Assembly (NCBI RefSeq): GCF_013377855.1
Contig: NZ_JABXYJ010000006.1
Span: 226,377-290,376 of the forward strand
Source of the DNA: Cognatundibacterium oligocarboniphilum
GTDB lineage: Bacteria > Pseudomonadota > Gammaproteobacteria > Burkholderiales > Burkholderiaceae_D
Direction of reading: 5' to 3'
DNA: 64,000 nt
Shown here one piece after another: positions 1-7,103 of this stretch. Position 1 is the first letter of the stretch, and every line of letters starts with the position of its first letter. The translations under genes were made by a program, and so were the position numbers. The notes beneath the pieces are model-generated. The model searched no databases. It was not told the origin of the DNA and saw only the letters and a program-made list of their open reading frames with translations.

Positions 1-327
1 ACACAGATATGCGGAATTCTGGCGTTGCTCCGCGAGTATGTCGCCGAAATTCGGCTTTTGTACCAGAGTGATGTCGGCGGTATCTCTCAGCGCATTTTCC
101 AGCTCAGCGATCACCTGGACAGCTTCTGCCAGCTCGTGATTGGCCTGCTCTTCCAGAATGCGTACCGTGAAATAGCTATGACGCTGCGCTTCAGATAAAG
201 TCTGGTTACGGTCTTCTATCGCTGCCCACCATGCCTGCGCGATCATAGCCAGCACAATCAGGGCAATGCCTCCCGTAAATACAGCCAGTGGCACCTTTCT
301 TTGTTTTTTTGAGCCCTGAATTTCCAT
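1..327 (-). CDS. N-terminal part of a membrane-anchored sensor protein (partial)
   Basis: An open frame of 109 codons starts at an ATG at 327 and runs off the left edge without a stop. After a short basic N-terminus there is one hydrophobic segment (about residues 12-33, rich in A, I, L, V), then a polar helical stretch with alternating E, A, L and R that looks like the start of an extracytoplasmic sensor domain. This layout is common in sensor diguanylate cyclases, histidine kinases and chemoreceptors; the output domain lies outside the window, so the class cannot be given. It points away from rnpB. The 243 bases upstream (328-570) hold no gene that I can support. Confidence 0.6.
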   Translation of the reverse strand, partial: MEIQGSKKQRKVPLAVFTGGIALIVLAMIAQAWWAAIEDRNQTLSEAQRHSYFTVRILEEQANHELAEAVQVIAELENALRDTADITLVQKPNFGDILAEQRQNSAYLC

Positions 328-570
328 GTATCCGGAATCTGCTTAATCTGACCGAAGGTAAGGGAATTGATTTATACATTCGCACGAGTCAGGATGCTGA
401 TATTTCAGCCATCATGCTGTGCGCAGCTCAGTTTAGCATGCGACAGATAAAAAACGGGAAAATGGAAATGATGTGAAAACAACGGCGCGAGTATGCAGCA
501 GGACGTTTTTCGCAATTCAGCGCTGGCAATAATAAATGAATTGCCCGCAGTATGAGGGAACCGGAAAAAT

Positions 571-937
571 AAAGCAGGCCGGTAGGCCGGATTCTGTTAC
601 GGCACGCTGCATTGCTGCAACCCGCTATGACAATCATTCCTCTAGGCGACGAATTGCTCCGTCGCTCAAGCTTTCTACCCGCACGCTCCGCGAGCCACCT
701 CAACGCGTGCCTATTTGAAATTGCTCCGGGTGGAGGTTACCGCGTTTCACCCTTTGTGGTTTAGCACAGGCTTGCGCCCGCTACTCCCCAAAGACTCGTC
801 TCTGTGGCCCTATTCCTCGCCTTATACCTTGCGGCTTTCAGCGTACGGCCGTTAGCCGTCACCCTGCTCTGTGGAGTCCGGACCTTCCTCCCGTCGCTGT
901 GCAAAACACAGCAACCAGCGATTGTCTGGCCTGCTTC
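571..937 (-). ncRNA. rnpB: RNase P RNA, bacterial class A
   Basis: On the minus strand the RNA begins with GAAGCAGGCCAGACAATCGC and ends with AATCCGGCCTACC then GGCCTGCTTT. The first and last ten bases pair (stem P1). Class A hallmarks appear in the right order: a GAGGAAGGTCCGGACTCC block near the 5' end (P4 region), AGAGCAGGGT, the CCACCCGGAGCAA block, and the AGAATCCGGCCTA 3' part that completes P4. Length of about 367 nt fits the family. It is the catalytic RNA of RNase P, which removes 5' leaders from pre-tRNAs. Apparent small ORFs on both strands here are chance. Confidence 0.96.
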
Positions 938-944
938 ATGCGTC

Positions 945-950
945 ATTTTA
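945..950 (-). promoter_or_regulatory. -10 element of the rnpB promoter
   Basis: On the minus strand TAAAAT ends 7 nt before the deduced 5' end of rnpB (937). I see no good -35 hexamer at 16-18 nt upstream, so the assignment rests on the -10 box and its distance to the mature 5' end. Confidence 0.4.
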
Positions 951-1049
951 CCCTAGTCGCCACAGTTTCCGCTGATTCTCTGCAGAAGCGCTGCAAATTC
1001 GGCAAGCTTTCTGGTAGCGTACTGATTTTCTTTTTCCGGTTTACCTATC

Positions 1050-2762
1050 ATGCTGAAGTCACGTTCCGGTGGTCAATTGATTGTGGATGCTTTGGAAGTT
1101 CATGGCGTCGATACCATTTTCGGTGTTCCAGGCGAAAGCTATCTGGCAGTACTGGATGCACTACATGACAGCAGCATCCGTTTCATTATCAACCGCCAGG
1201 AAGGCGGGGCAGCCTTCATGGCCGACGCCTATGGGAAAATGACCGGCCAACCGGGCATCTGCTTTGTGACCCGCGGCCCTGGCGCGACTAACGCATCCAT
1301 CGGCGTGCACACGGCTCACCAGGATTCGACACCGATGATTCTGTTCATCGGACAGGTCGGCAATGATTTTGTGGAACGGGAAGCGTTTCAGGAAATCGAT
1401 TATCGCCGCATGTTCGGGCAGATGGCGAAATGGGTGGCACAGATCGACCGTGCCGACCGGATACCGGAATACATCGCTCATGCTTTTCAGGTCGCCACCA
1501 GCGGTCGCCCGGGTCCGGTCGTGCTGGCATTACCGGAAGATATGCTGGTGCAGCAGGCCATCGTCGCTGACACCCGCCGCTACACACCGGTACAGGCTGC
1601 GCCTTCACCCACCCAGATCACGCAGCTGCGTGCGCTGCTGTCAGCAGCGACACGCCCGGTTTTCCTGCTCGGTGGCAGCGGCTGGGACTGCCATGCCTGC
1701 AAACGCATCGCCGATTTTGCAGAGCGCCACCATATCCCGCTGGCTTGCACCTTCCGCTTTCAGGATCTGGTCGACAATGCGCATCCGAATTATATCGGCG
1801 ATGTCGGCATCGGCATCAACCCCAAACTGGCGCAACGCATTCAGAATGCCGATCTGGTTGTCGCCATCGGCCCGCGTCTTGGCGAAATGACGACCGGTGG
1901 CTACACGTTGCTGGAAGCACCGCTGCCCAAACAAAAACTGATTCATGTTCATAGCGATGCCAGCGAGCTTGGCCGTGTCTATCAGGCCGATCTGATGATC
2001 AACAGCGGTATGAAAGAAATGACACAGGCACTGACAGACATGGCGGCATTCGATACCGGCACAACATGGCAGCATCACGTCAGCGAGGCAAGAGCTGAAC
2101 TGCAGATGTGGCAACAGGAGCCAGCGATTTTTGCAAAAGAAAATGCCCCGCTGAACTTATGGCAGGTCGTGCAAAACATCATGCAGCAAACACCGACGGA
2201 TACCATCATCACCAATGGCGCCGGTAATTACGCCACCTGGGCACACCGTTATTTCCGCTATGGTGGCTTCCGCACCCAGCTGGCGCCGACCTCGGGTGCC
2301 ATGGGTTACAGTGTCCCATCAGGCGTTGCGGCCAAGCTGATTGCACCGGAACGCACAGTCATCACATTTGCCGGTGACGGTGAATACCTCATGAACGGAC
2401 AAGAACTCGCCACCGCTGTGCAGTACAAAGTGGGTGTCATCATCATCGTCTTCAACAACGGCATGTACGGCACCATCCGCATGCATCAGGAAAAAACCTT
2501 TCCTCAGCGGGTATCCGGCACGGAATTGCAAAATCCGGACTTTGCCGCCCTCGCCCGCGCCTTCGGGGCGCACGGTGAAACGGTGGAACAAACAGCAGAT
2601 TTTGCTCCTGCCCTGCAACGAGCGATCGAACACACCAGAACACAGCAACTGCCCGCATTGATTGAATTGCGTTACGATGGAAACCTGATCACGCCCGGAG
2701 CGACACTGAATACTCTGCGTCAGGCAGCACTGGATGCCGGTAAGGAGATCAACGGCACTTGA
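1050..2762 (+). CDS. Thiamine pyrophosphate-dependent enzyme, acetolactate synthase-like large subunit
   Basis: A 570-residue protein with the three-domain layout of TPP enzymes of the acetolactate synthase/benzoylformate decarboxylase family. The N-terminal PYR domain has the catalytic Glu in NRQEGGAAFMADAYG (about residue 51) and the RGPGATNA motif. The central domain follows (about 190-330). The C-terminal PP domain carries the TPP/Mg2+ motif GDGEYLMNGQE...FNNGMYG (about residues 443-475). It should decarboxylate a 2-oxo acid; the substrate cannot be told. No small regulatory subunit gene lies next to it, so it is probably not the biosynthetic ilvB. It is probably co-transcribed with the MFS gene that starts 46 nt after its stop. 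Confidence 0.85.
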   Translation: MLKSRSGGQLIVDALEVHGVDTIFGVPGESYLAVLDALHDSSIRFIINRQEGGAAFMADAYGKMTGQPGICFVTRGPGATNASIGVHTAHQDSTPMILFIGQVGNDFVEREAFQEIDYRRMFGQMAKWVAQIDRADRIPEYIAHAFQVATSGRPGPVVLALPEDMLVQQAIVADTRRYTPVQAAPSPTQITQLRALLSAATRPVFLLGGSGWDCHACKRIADFAERHHIPLACTFRFQDLVDNAHPNYIGDVGIGINPKLAQRIQNADLVVAIGPRLGEMTTGGYTLLEAPLPKQKLIHVHSDASELGRVYQADLMINSGMKEMTQALTDMAAFDTGTTWQHHVSEARAELQMWQQEPAIFAKENAPLNLWQVVQNIMQQTPTDTIITNGAGNYATWAHRYFRYGGFRTQLAPTSGAMGYSVPSGVAAKLIAPERTVITFAGDGEYLMNGQELATAVQYKVGVIIIVFNNGMYGTIRMHQEKTFPQRVSGTELQNPDFAALARAFGAHGETVEQTADFAPALQRAIEHTRTQQLPALIELRYDGNLITPGATLNTLRQAALDAGKEINGT

Positions 2763-2808
2763 TTGCACTCAGCCTGAGCGTAGCCGGACAGTATTTGAAT
2801 GGATCACC

Positions 2809-3993
2809 ATGAGTAAAGTAAGCCTCCCGAAAAGCATCTGGGTTCTCGGATTCGTCAGCATGCTGATGGACATTTCGTCTGAGATGATTCACAGCCTGCT
2901 GCCGATGTTCATGGTCGGGACGCTGGGCATGAGCGTTTTTGCCGTCGGCCTGATCGACGGTATCGCAGAGTCCACGACCTTGCTGGTCAAAGTATTTTCC
3001 GGCGCACTCAGCGACAAGTTAGGAAAACGCAAAGCCCTTGCGGTGTTCGGTTATGGCATGAGTGCATTCACCAAGCCGCTGTTTGCCATCGCTCAGGGCA
3101 TGGACATGCTCCTGACTGCCCGCCTGATGGACCGTATCGGTAAAGGTATTCGTGGCGCACCGCGCGATGCACTGATTGCCGACATCACACCGCCATCGAT
3201 ACGCGGTGAGGCATTCGGTTTGCGGCAATCGCTCGATACCATTGGGGCGGTCGCTGGTCCGTTGCTGGCAAGCGGACTGATGCTACTGTGGGCGAATGAT
3301 TTCCGGCAGATATTCTGGCTGGCCGTGATCCCCGGTCTGGCCGCCATGCTGCTGCTTTTTTTCGGCGTCCACGAACCGGCATCGGTCGCCATCCGCAACC
3401 CGGGCAATCCGGTCAGCCCGCACAATCTGCGCCGCATGGGACGCAGCTACTGGTGGGTGGTGCTCATGGGCAGCATCTTCACGCTGGCACGCTTCAGTGA
3501 AGCCTTTCTGGTGTTGCGCGCGCAGCAACTGGCGATTCCGGTTGCCCTGGTGCCGCTGGTGATGGTTGCCATGAATCTGGTTTATTCTGTATCAGCCTAT
3601 CCGTTTGGAAAACTATCCGACCGCATCTCACACCAGAAATTACTGGCAGCAGGGCTTGCCGTCCTGATCGCTTCTGACCTGATGTTGGGCTACAGCACAC
3701 AGTGGGCCGGCCTGTTAGCTGGCATTGCGTTGTGGGGCGTGCATATGGGTATGACGCAAGGACTGCTCGCCAGCATGGTTGCGGCCAGCGCGCCGCCTGA
3801 TTTGCGGGGAACAGCATTTGGATTTTTTAATCTGGCCAGCGGCGTGGGCTTGTTACTCGCCAGCGTGATCGCCGGTTTGCTGTGGCAGGAATTTGGGGCT
3901 GCTTTTACTTTTTATACGGGTGCCGCGTTTGCGGGACTGAGCTTGCTGGCCCTGCTGCTGTCCTCCGGCTATGGTCTGATTTCCCGTTCCTGA
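2809..3993 (+). CDS. Major facilitator superfamily transporter
   Basis: A 394-residue integral membrane protein with about 12 hydrophobic segments. The MFS signature after TM2 is visible (GALSDKLGKRKALA) and a related motif lies between TM8 and TM9 (GKLSDRISHQKLL). An in-frame ATG exists at no better site upstream; the start at 2809 (sequence MSKVSLPKSIW) leaves a short cytoplasmic N-terminus as is normal for the family, while the longer frame from 2734 would add an implausible tail overlapping the previous gene. The substrate is unknown; linkage to the TPP enzyme suggests export or uptake of an organic acid or related compound, which is inference. Confidence 0.8.
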   Translation: MSKVSLPKSIWVLGFVSMLMDISSEMIHSLLPMFMVGTLGMSVFAVGLIDGIAESTTLLVKVFSGALSDKLGKRKALAVFGYGMSAFTKPLFAIAQGMDMLLTARLMDRIGKGIRGAPRDALIADITPPSIRGEAFGLRQSLDTIGAVAGPLLASGLMLLWANDFRQIFWLAVIPGLAAMLLLFFGVHEPASVAIRNPGNPVSPHNLRRMGRSYWWVVLMGSIFTLARFSEAFLVLRAQQLAIPVALVPLVMVAMNLVYSVSAYPFGKLSDRISHQKLLAAGLAVLIASDLMLGYSTQWAGLLAGIALWGVHMGMTQGLLASMVAASAPPDLRGTAFGFFNLASGVGLLLASVIAGLLWQEFGAAFTFYTGAAFAGLSLLALLLSSGYGLISRS

Positions 3994-4007
3994 GATGGTG
4001 CAGACAC

Positions 4008-4181
4008 TCAGGACTCATCACCTTCTTTAAGACGTCCGGACAGCAGTTTCTGCAAGCGCATTTTGTATTTCCTGCGCTCGGCACGCTGCGGCTGATGACC
4101 ACCGTGTTCTCCTGCCTGACGCTGTCGGGCAGCGAGCGCAAGCGGGTTGCGGGGTTTTGGTAATTTAATCTGAATCTTCAT
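4008..4181 (-). CDS. Small basic protein of unknown function (57 aa)
   Basis: A 57-codon frame with ATG at 4181 preceded by AAAGGAATATAG (a good Shine-Dalgarno) and TGA at 4008-4010. The protein begins MKIQIKLPKPRNPLALAARQ and continues with many R, Q and K residues, ending KLLSGRLKEGDES. From memory, short proteins starting MKI-KLPKPRNP are found across Burkholderiales and carry no assigned function; this should be checked by search. It converges with the MFS gene, with 14 bp between the two stops. It has no signal peptide or membrane segment. Confidence 0.7.
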   Translation of the reverse strand: MKIQIKLPKPRNPLALAARQRQAGEHGGHQPQRAERRKYKMRLQKLLSGRLKEGDES

Positions 4182-4533
4182 CTATATTCCTTTCCGCCAA
4201 ACCGTGCGTCATCCACTCACAGGAAAAACCATTTTCAACCCATGTTACCAACCTGTGCCGGAAACGCTTTAATGACCGCAAGATATCAGAGCAATCACAC
4301 GTTGTTAGCGTTACAAGACAAGATGCATGTTTAGTGTATCGGAGATGATGCCGAGACGGGAAGCGACTTCGTTCCACCAGACAGCCGGCATGTACCAAGT
4401 TTGCGGCCCGGCTTCAGCGATCAGGTGCGGACGATGCAGTCTACACATTCCCCTGCGGATACTGCGTTCACACTGAACCAGCGGATTCTGAAAAAGCGTT
4501 CTGAAAAAATTTGGAAAATAACCAAAATTTAAT
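4182..4533. other. Intergenic stretch without a recognisable gene
   Basis: About 350 bases between the divergent small gene at 4181 and the promoter at 4534. No convincing coding frame, RNA gene or terminator is visible. Near its right end AAATTTGG...CCAAAATTT (4508-4530) forms an imperfect inverted repeat immediately upstream of the -35 box of the leader promoter and could be a regulator site. Confidence 0.4.
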
Positions 4534-4563
4534 TTGACGCAGCACAATAATATTACCTACAAT
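4534..4563 (+). promoter_or_regulatory. Sigma70-like promoter ahead of the porin/NRAMP leader
   Basis: TTGACG at 4534-4539 and TACAAT at 4558-4563 are separated by 18 nt. Each hexamer matches the consensus at five of six positions. It points to the porin gene, which starts 1.15 kb downstream, so the transcript would carry an unusually long 5' leader. An imperfect inverted repeat just upstream could be an operator. Confidence 0.6.
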
Positions 4564-4961
4564 TCGCAGGTCGAAAAAACATGGGGCTTTTATCTTGGAC
4601 AGTTGTAGTAGCTATTCTTTATCGAACCGGGGATCAATCCCTGCCACTGCCGCTTAAGCTCCAGCCGTTCTCTCTGCTGCAGCCGTGACACTGGCTGTAG
4701 TCTTGTCTCTCAGACTTTCTTTGTTCTCCCGTTGATATTGTCGTTCGCCGTATGACGGCCTGATGTTGTCGCTGTACTGTCGTCCTGCTGCCATTCATCT
4801 GAACTGCAGCCGGTCGCGTCATACCGGACTGATACTGCTTTCGCGATCTTGCATCGCGAAGACCGTCCATGCTTCATGGTTTGCCGATCCGTGCCCGTAC
4901 GGATGCCTGCGTATCTGTGGCGGGAAATGTCAACCTCTGCAATCAACAGGAAAGGATCGCC

Positions 4962-5117
4962 ATGCAATCCGGTCGCTTCTTATTCCCGGTTCGCAAAGAC
5001 GTGCATTCCGCTCCCCGAGTGGAGTGCACGCAGCGCCGGCTGGGCCCTGGGTGCCCAGACTGTCTGAACGGTGTTATTGATTGCTCCGTTCCATCCTGTT
5101 TGTTTCATTTTGTTTAG
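4962..5117 (+). CDS. Possible small leader ORF (51 aa)
   Basis: ATG at 4962 follows CAGGAAAGGATCGCC, a strong Shine-Dalgarno at normal spacing. The 51-residue product starts MQSGRFLFPVRKDVHS and ends with a hydrophobic tail (SCLFHFV); it has four Cys residues, two of them as CPDC. The reading frame covers three leader hairpins, so its translation could change leader folding. It ends 16 nt before the next small ORF. No similarity recognised; it may be non-coding. Confidence 0.3.
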   Translation: MQSGRFLFPVRKDVHSAPRVECTQRRLGPGCPDCLNGVIDCSVPSCLFHFV

Positions 5118-5133
5118 CAACGAGGAGATCAGT

Positions 5134-5322
5134 ATGAAAAAACTACCTGTCCGCACACTCCTGGGCCGTTCTGCAGCGCCGTCTTCTTCCGGCGGCTGGA
5201 AATTCGGCTGGCCGGTAACGACCAGACAAACTCAGAACACCGACCGGCGTACGTTTCATCCGGATCAGGAAAAACATGGTTCCGGTGCCTACGGATTGCT
5301 GGTATCGCGTCATGGCTGGTAA
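5134..5322 (+). CDS. Small ORF in the leader (62 aa), function unknown
   Basis: ATG at 5134 preceded by CGAGGAGATCAGT, a near-perfect Shine-Dalgarno. The 62-residue product begins MKKLPVRTLLGRSA, is basic and polar, rich in G, S, R and T, and ends SRHGW; it has no clear membrane segment. It is followed by the 6-bp hairpin at 5349-5363 and a long T-rich tract, so some transcripts might end there. It could be a leader peptide or a small regulatory protein of the porin/NRAMP operon. Nothing in the sequence is recognised. Confidence 0.45.
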   Translation: MKKLPVRTLLGRSAAPSSSGGWKFGWPVTTRQTQNTDRRTFHPDQEKHGSGAYGLLVSRHGW

Positions 5323-5717
5323 GCCGGCATCAGGCATATCAGGTATAGCCGGAACGGTTCCGGACAATTGATGCTTGTTTGTATTTTTGTTTTTTTAAAT
5401 TTTTGCTTTTTCATTTTTTGGAGTCTTTCCGTGGGCAATAGCTCAGATTGTTGTAGTTGTCGATTATCAGAACCCATTTCGTCCATAAGAAAACGTTCTG
5501 CAGCGACCCCGCCGAAGTAAGATCCGTCAAGAATTCTCTTGCCGCCATCCTGCTCCGGTCCGGATGGCGGTAAACCGGCAGTCATCTGCGTGAAGCCGGT
5601 TTCCCACTGAACCTGCAATGTTCTGATACGCATTCCGTATGAGCTGTTTCAGCTTCATCCATGATGCGTATCCGCCTGCGTAAAGCCCGGTTATTTATAT
5701 CAACCCGGAGTTTTACG

Positions 5718-7088
5718 ATGTTCTTCACCAAACACTTTTTTTCTCGCACAACGTGCATTTTTTCTGCAGCTTTACTGAGCCTTAGCCTGAACGGTCACGC
5801 TGCCGAAATCGTGGCAAACCCAGATGCGCGGCCAGCGGACGACGACGGACAAGGCTCGCCGTGGAGCCTGGGCGCCCAGCTCACCTATGTCAACCAGTGG
5901 CATCCGGATTTCCGCGCGCCCTACAGCGGCACCAACAGCATGGACCCGGCAGCGAGAAACACCAATACCACCGACATCACCCTGTTCCTCGGACGCCGCC
6001 TGTGGAAAGGCGCGGAATTCTGGGTCAATCCGGAAATCGATCAGGGTTTCGGTCTCAGCAATACCGTCGGCATGGCCGGCTTTCCCAGCGGCGAAGCCTA
6101 TAAAATCGGTGAGAACCGGCCTTATATACGCTTGCCGCGTGCCTTCATCCGTCATGTGATCGAACTCGATGGCGACAGCAAGGAAACGGCTGCCGGCACG
6201 AACCAATTCGCCAACCGTTACAGCGCCAACAACATCACCATCACGATCGGTCACTTTTCCGTTCCGGATCTATTCGACAACAACAGCTATGCCCACGATG
6301 CGCGTAACGATTTCATGAACTGGTCCATCATCAGCGCGGGAACCTTCGATTACGCAGCCGATTCCTGGGGCTTCACCAACGGTGCTGCTGTCGAATGGAA
6401 CCAGAACGACTGGACGCTGCGCGGCGGTTTTTTTCAGATGTCGGCCGTGCCGAATCAAAAAGTCACCGGCCTGCATCTGGAGCAAAACAGCATCGTCGCC
6501 GAACTGGAACATCGCCATGAATGGAACGGCCATCCCGGTAAAGTCCGCGTACTGGGCTTTGTCAATCGCGCCGATATGGGCGACTACCGTGATGCCGTGC
6601 AACTGGGGCAGCAAACCGGCACGACGCCTGATACCGCTCTGGTGCGCCGTCGTGCAGCCAATCCGGGACTGAGTCTGAATCTGGAGCAGGAAGTGACAAC
6701 GGATATCGGCGTGTTTGCGCGTATCGGCGTCAACGGCGGCAAGAAAGAAGCCTATGAATTCACCGACATCAACCGCTCCGTTTCCGCTGGCTTGTCCATG
6801 GATGGCCGGCGCTGGGGCCGCGAGCAGGATCGCATCGGTCTGGCGGGCGCCGTGAATGCACTCTCTCCACAAGCCAAAGCGTATTTCGCAGCGGGCGGTA
6901 TGGGCGTTCTGGTCGGCGATGGCCAGCTCAACTACGGCAGCGAGCGCATTGTGGAAGTCTGGTATTCCGCCGCGCTCACCAAACAAGTCCGCCTGACTTT
7001 CGATATCCAGCACGTGACCAATCCCGCCTACAACCGCGACCGCGGCCCGTTCCCGGTCTACGGCGTACGGCTGCATGCAGAACTCTGA
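5718..7088 (+). CDS. Carbohydrate-selective porin, OprB family
   Basis: A 456-residue outer-membrane beta-barrel protein. The start at 5718 is chosen because CCCGGAG lies at proper distance and the product then begins with a clean Sec signal peptide (MFFTKHFFSR, a hydrophobic core, then NGHAAE as cleavage region). The mature part alternates short amphipathic strands with Gly/Asn/Asp turns, contains the OprB-like stretches WVNPEIDQGFGLS and IGHFSVPDLFDNN, and ends with an outer-membrane-type final strand (VYGVRLHAEL). It lies 15 bp upstream of the NRAMP gene, in one operon; the pairing suggests the porin brings the substrate across the outer membrane. Confidence 0.85.
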   Translation: MFFTKHFFSRTTCIFSAALLSLSLNGHAAEIVANPDARPADDDGQGSPWSLGAQLTYVNQWHPDFRAPYSGTNSMDPAARNTNTTDITLFLGRRLWKGAEFWVNPEIDQGFGLSNTVGMAGFPSGEAYKIGENRPYIRLPRAFIRHVIELDGDSKETAAGTNQFANRYSANNITITIGHFSVPDLFDNNSYAHDARNDFMNWSIISAGTFDYAADSWGFTNGAAVEWNQNDWTLRGGFFQMSAVPNQKVTGLHLEQNSIVAELEHRHEWNGHPGKVRVLGFVNRADMGDYRDAVQLGQQTGTTPDTALVRRRAANPGLSLNLEQEVTTDIGVFARIGVNGGKKEAYEFTDINRSVSAGLSMDGRRWGREQDRIGLAGAVNALSPQAKAYFAAGGMGVLVGDGQLNYGSERIVEVWYSAALTKQVRLTFDIQHVTNPAYNRDRGPFPVYGVRLHAEL

Positions 7089-7103
7089 TCAGGGAACGCC
7101 AAC

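Larger units (their letters stand above)
4564..5717 (+). promoter_or_regulatory. Long structured mRNA leader, candidate regulatory RNA
   Basis: Between the promoter and the porin start lie 1,154 bases with no ordinary gene but many strong hairpins: 4840-4860 (8 bp), 4867-4879 (5 bp), 4887-4904 (6 bp), 5000-5030 (13 bp with two G-U pairs, loop CCCCG), 5040-5058 (6 bp), 5066-5091 (6 bp), 5349-5363 (6 bp), 5542-5570 (9 bp) and 5572-5602 (8 bp). Two small ORFs with good ribosome binding sites (4962 and 5134) sit inside it. A very T-rich tract (5377-5420) follows the second ORF. Long leaders with small ORFs are known to control metal transporters in other bacteria; that this one does is inference. 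It does not match the yybP-ykoY or M-box patterns I know. Confidence 0.45.

Noticed and set aside
428-1168. Small frames on both strands across 430-1170
   Set aside because: They overlap rnpB, whose structure and conserved blocks explain the sequence, or the start of the TPP gene.
4564-4700. yybP-ykoY (Mn2+) or M-box (Mg2+) riboswitch in the porin/NRAMP leader
   Set aside because: The conserved internal-loop sequences of both classes as I know them are not seen; the leader is reported only as structured.
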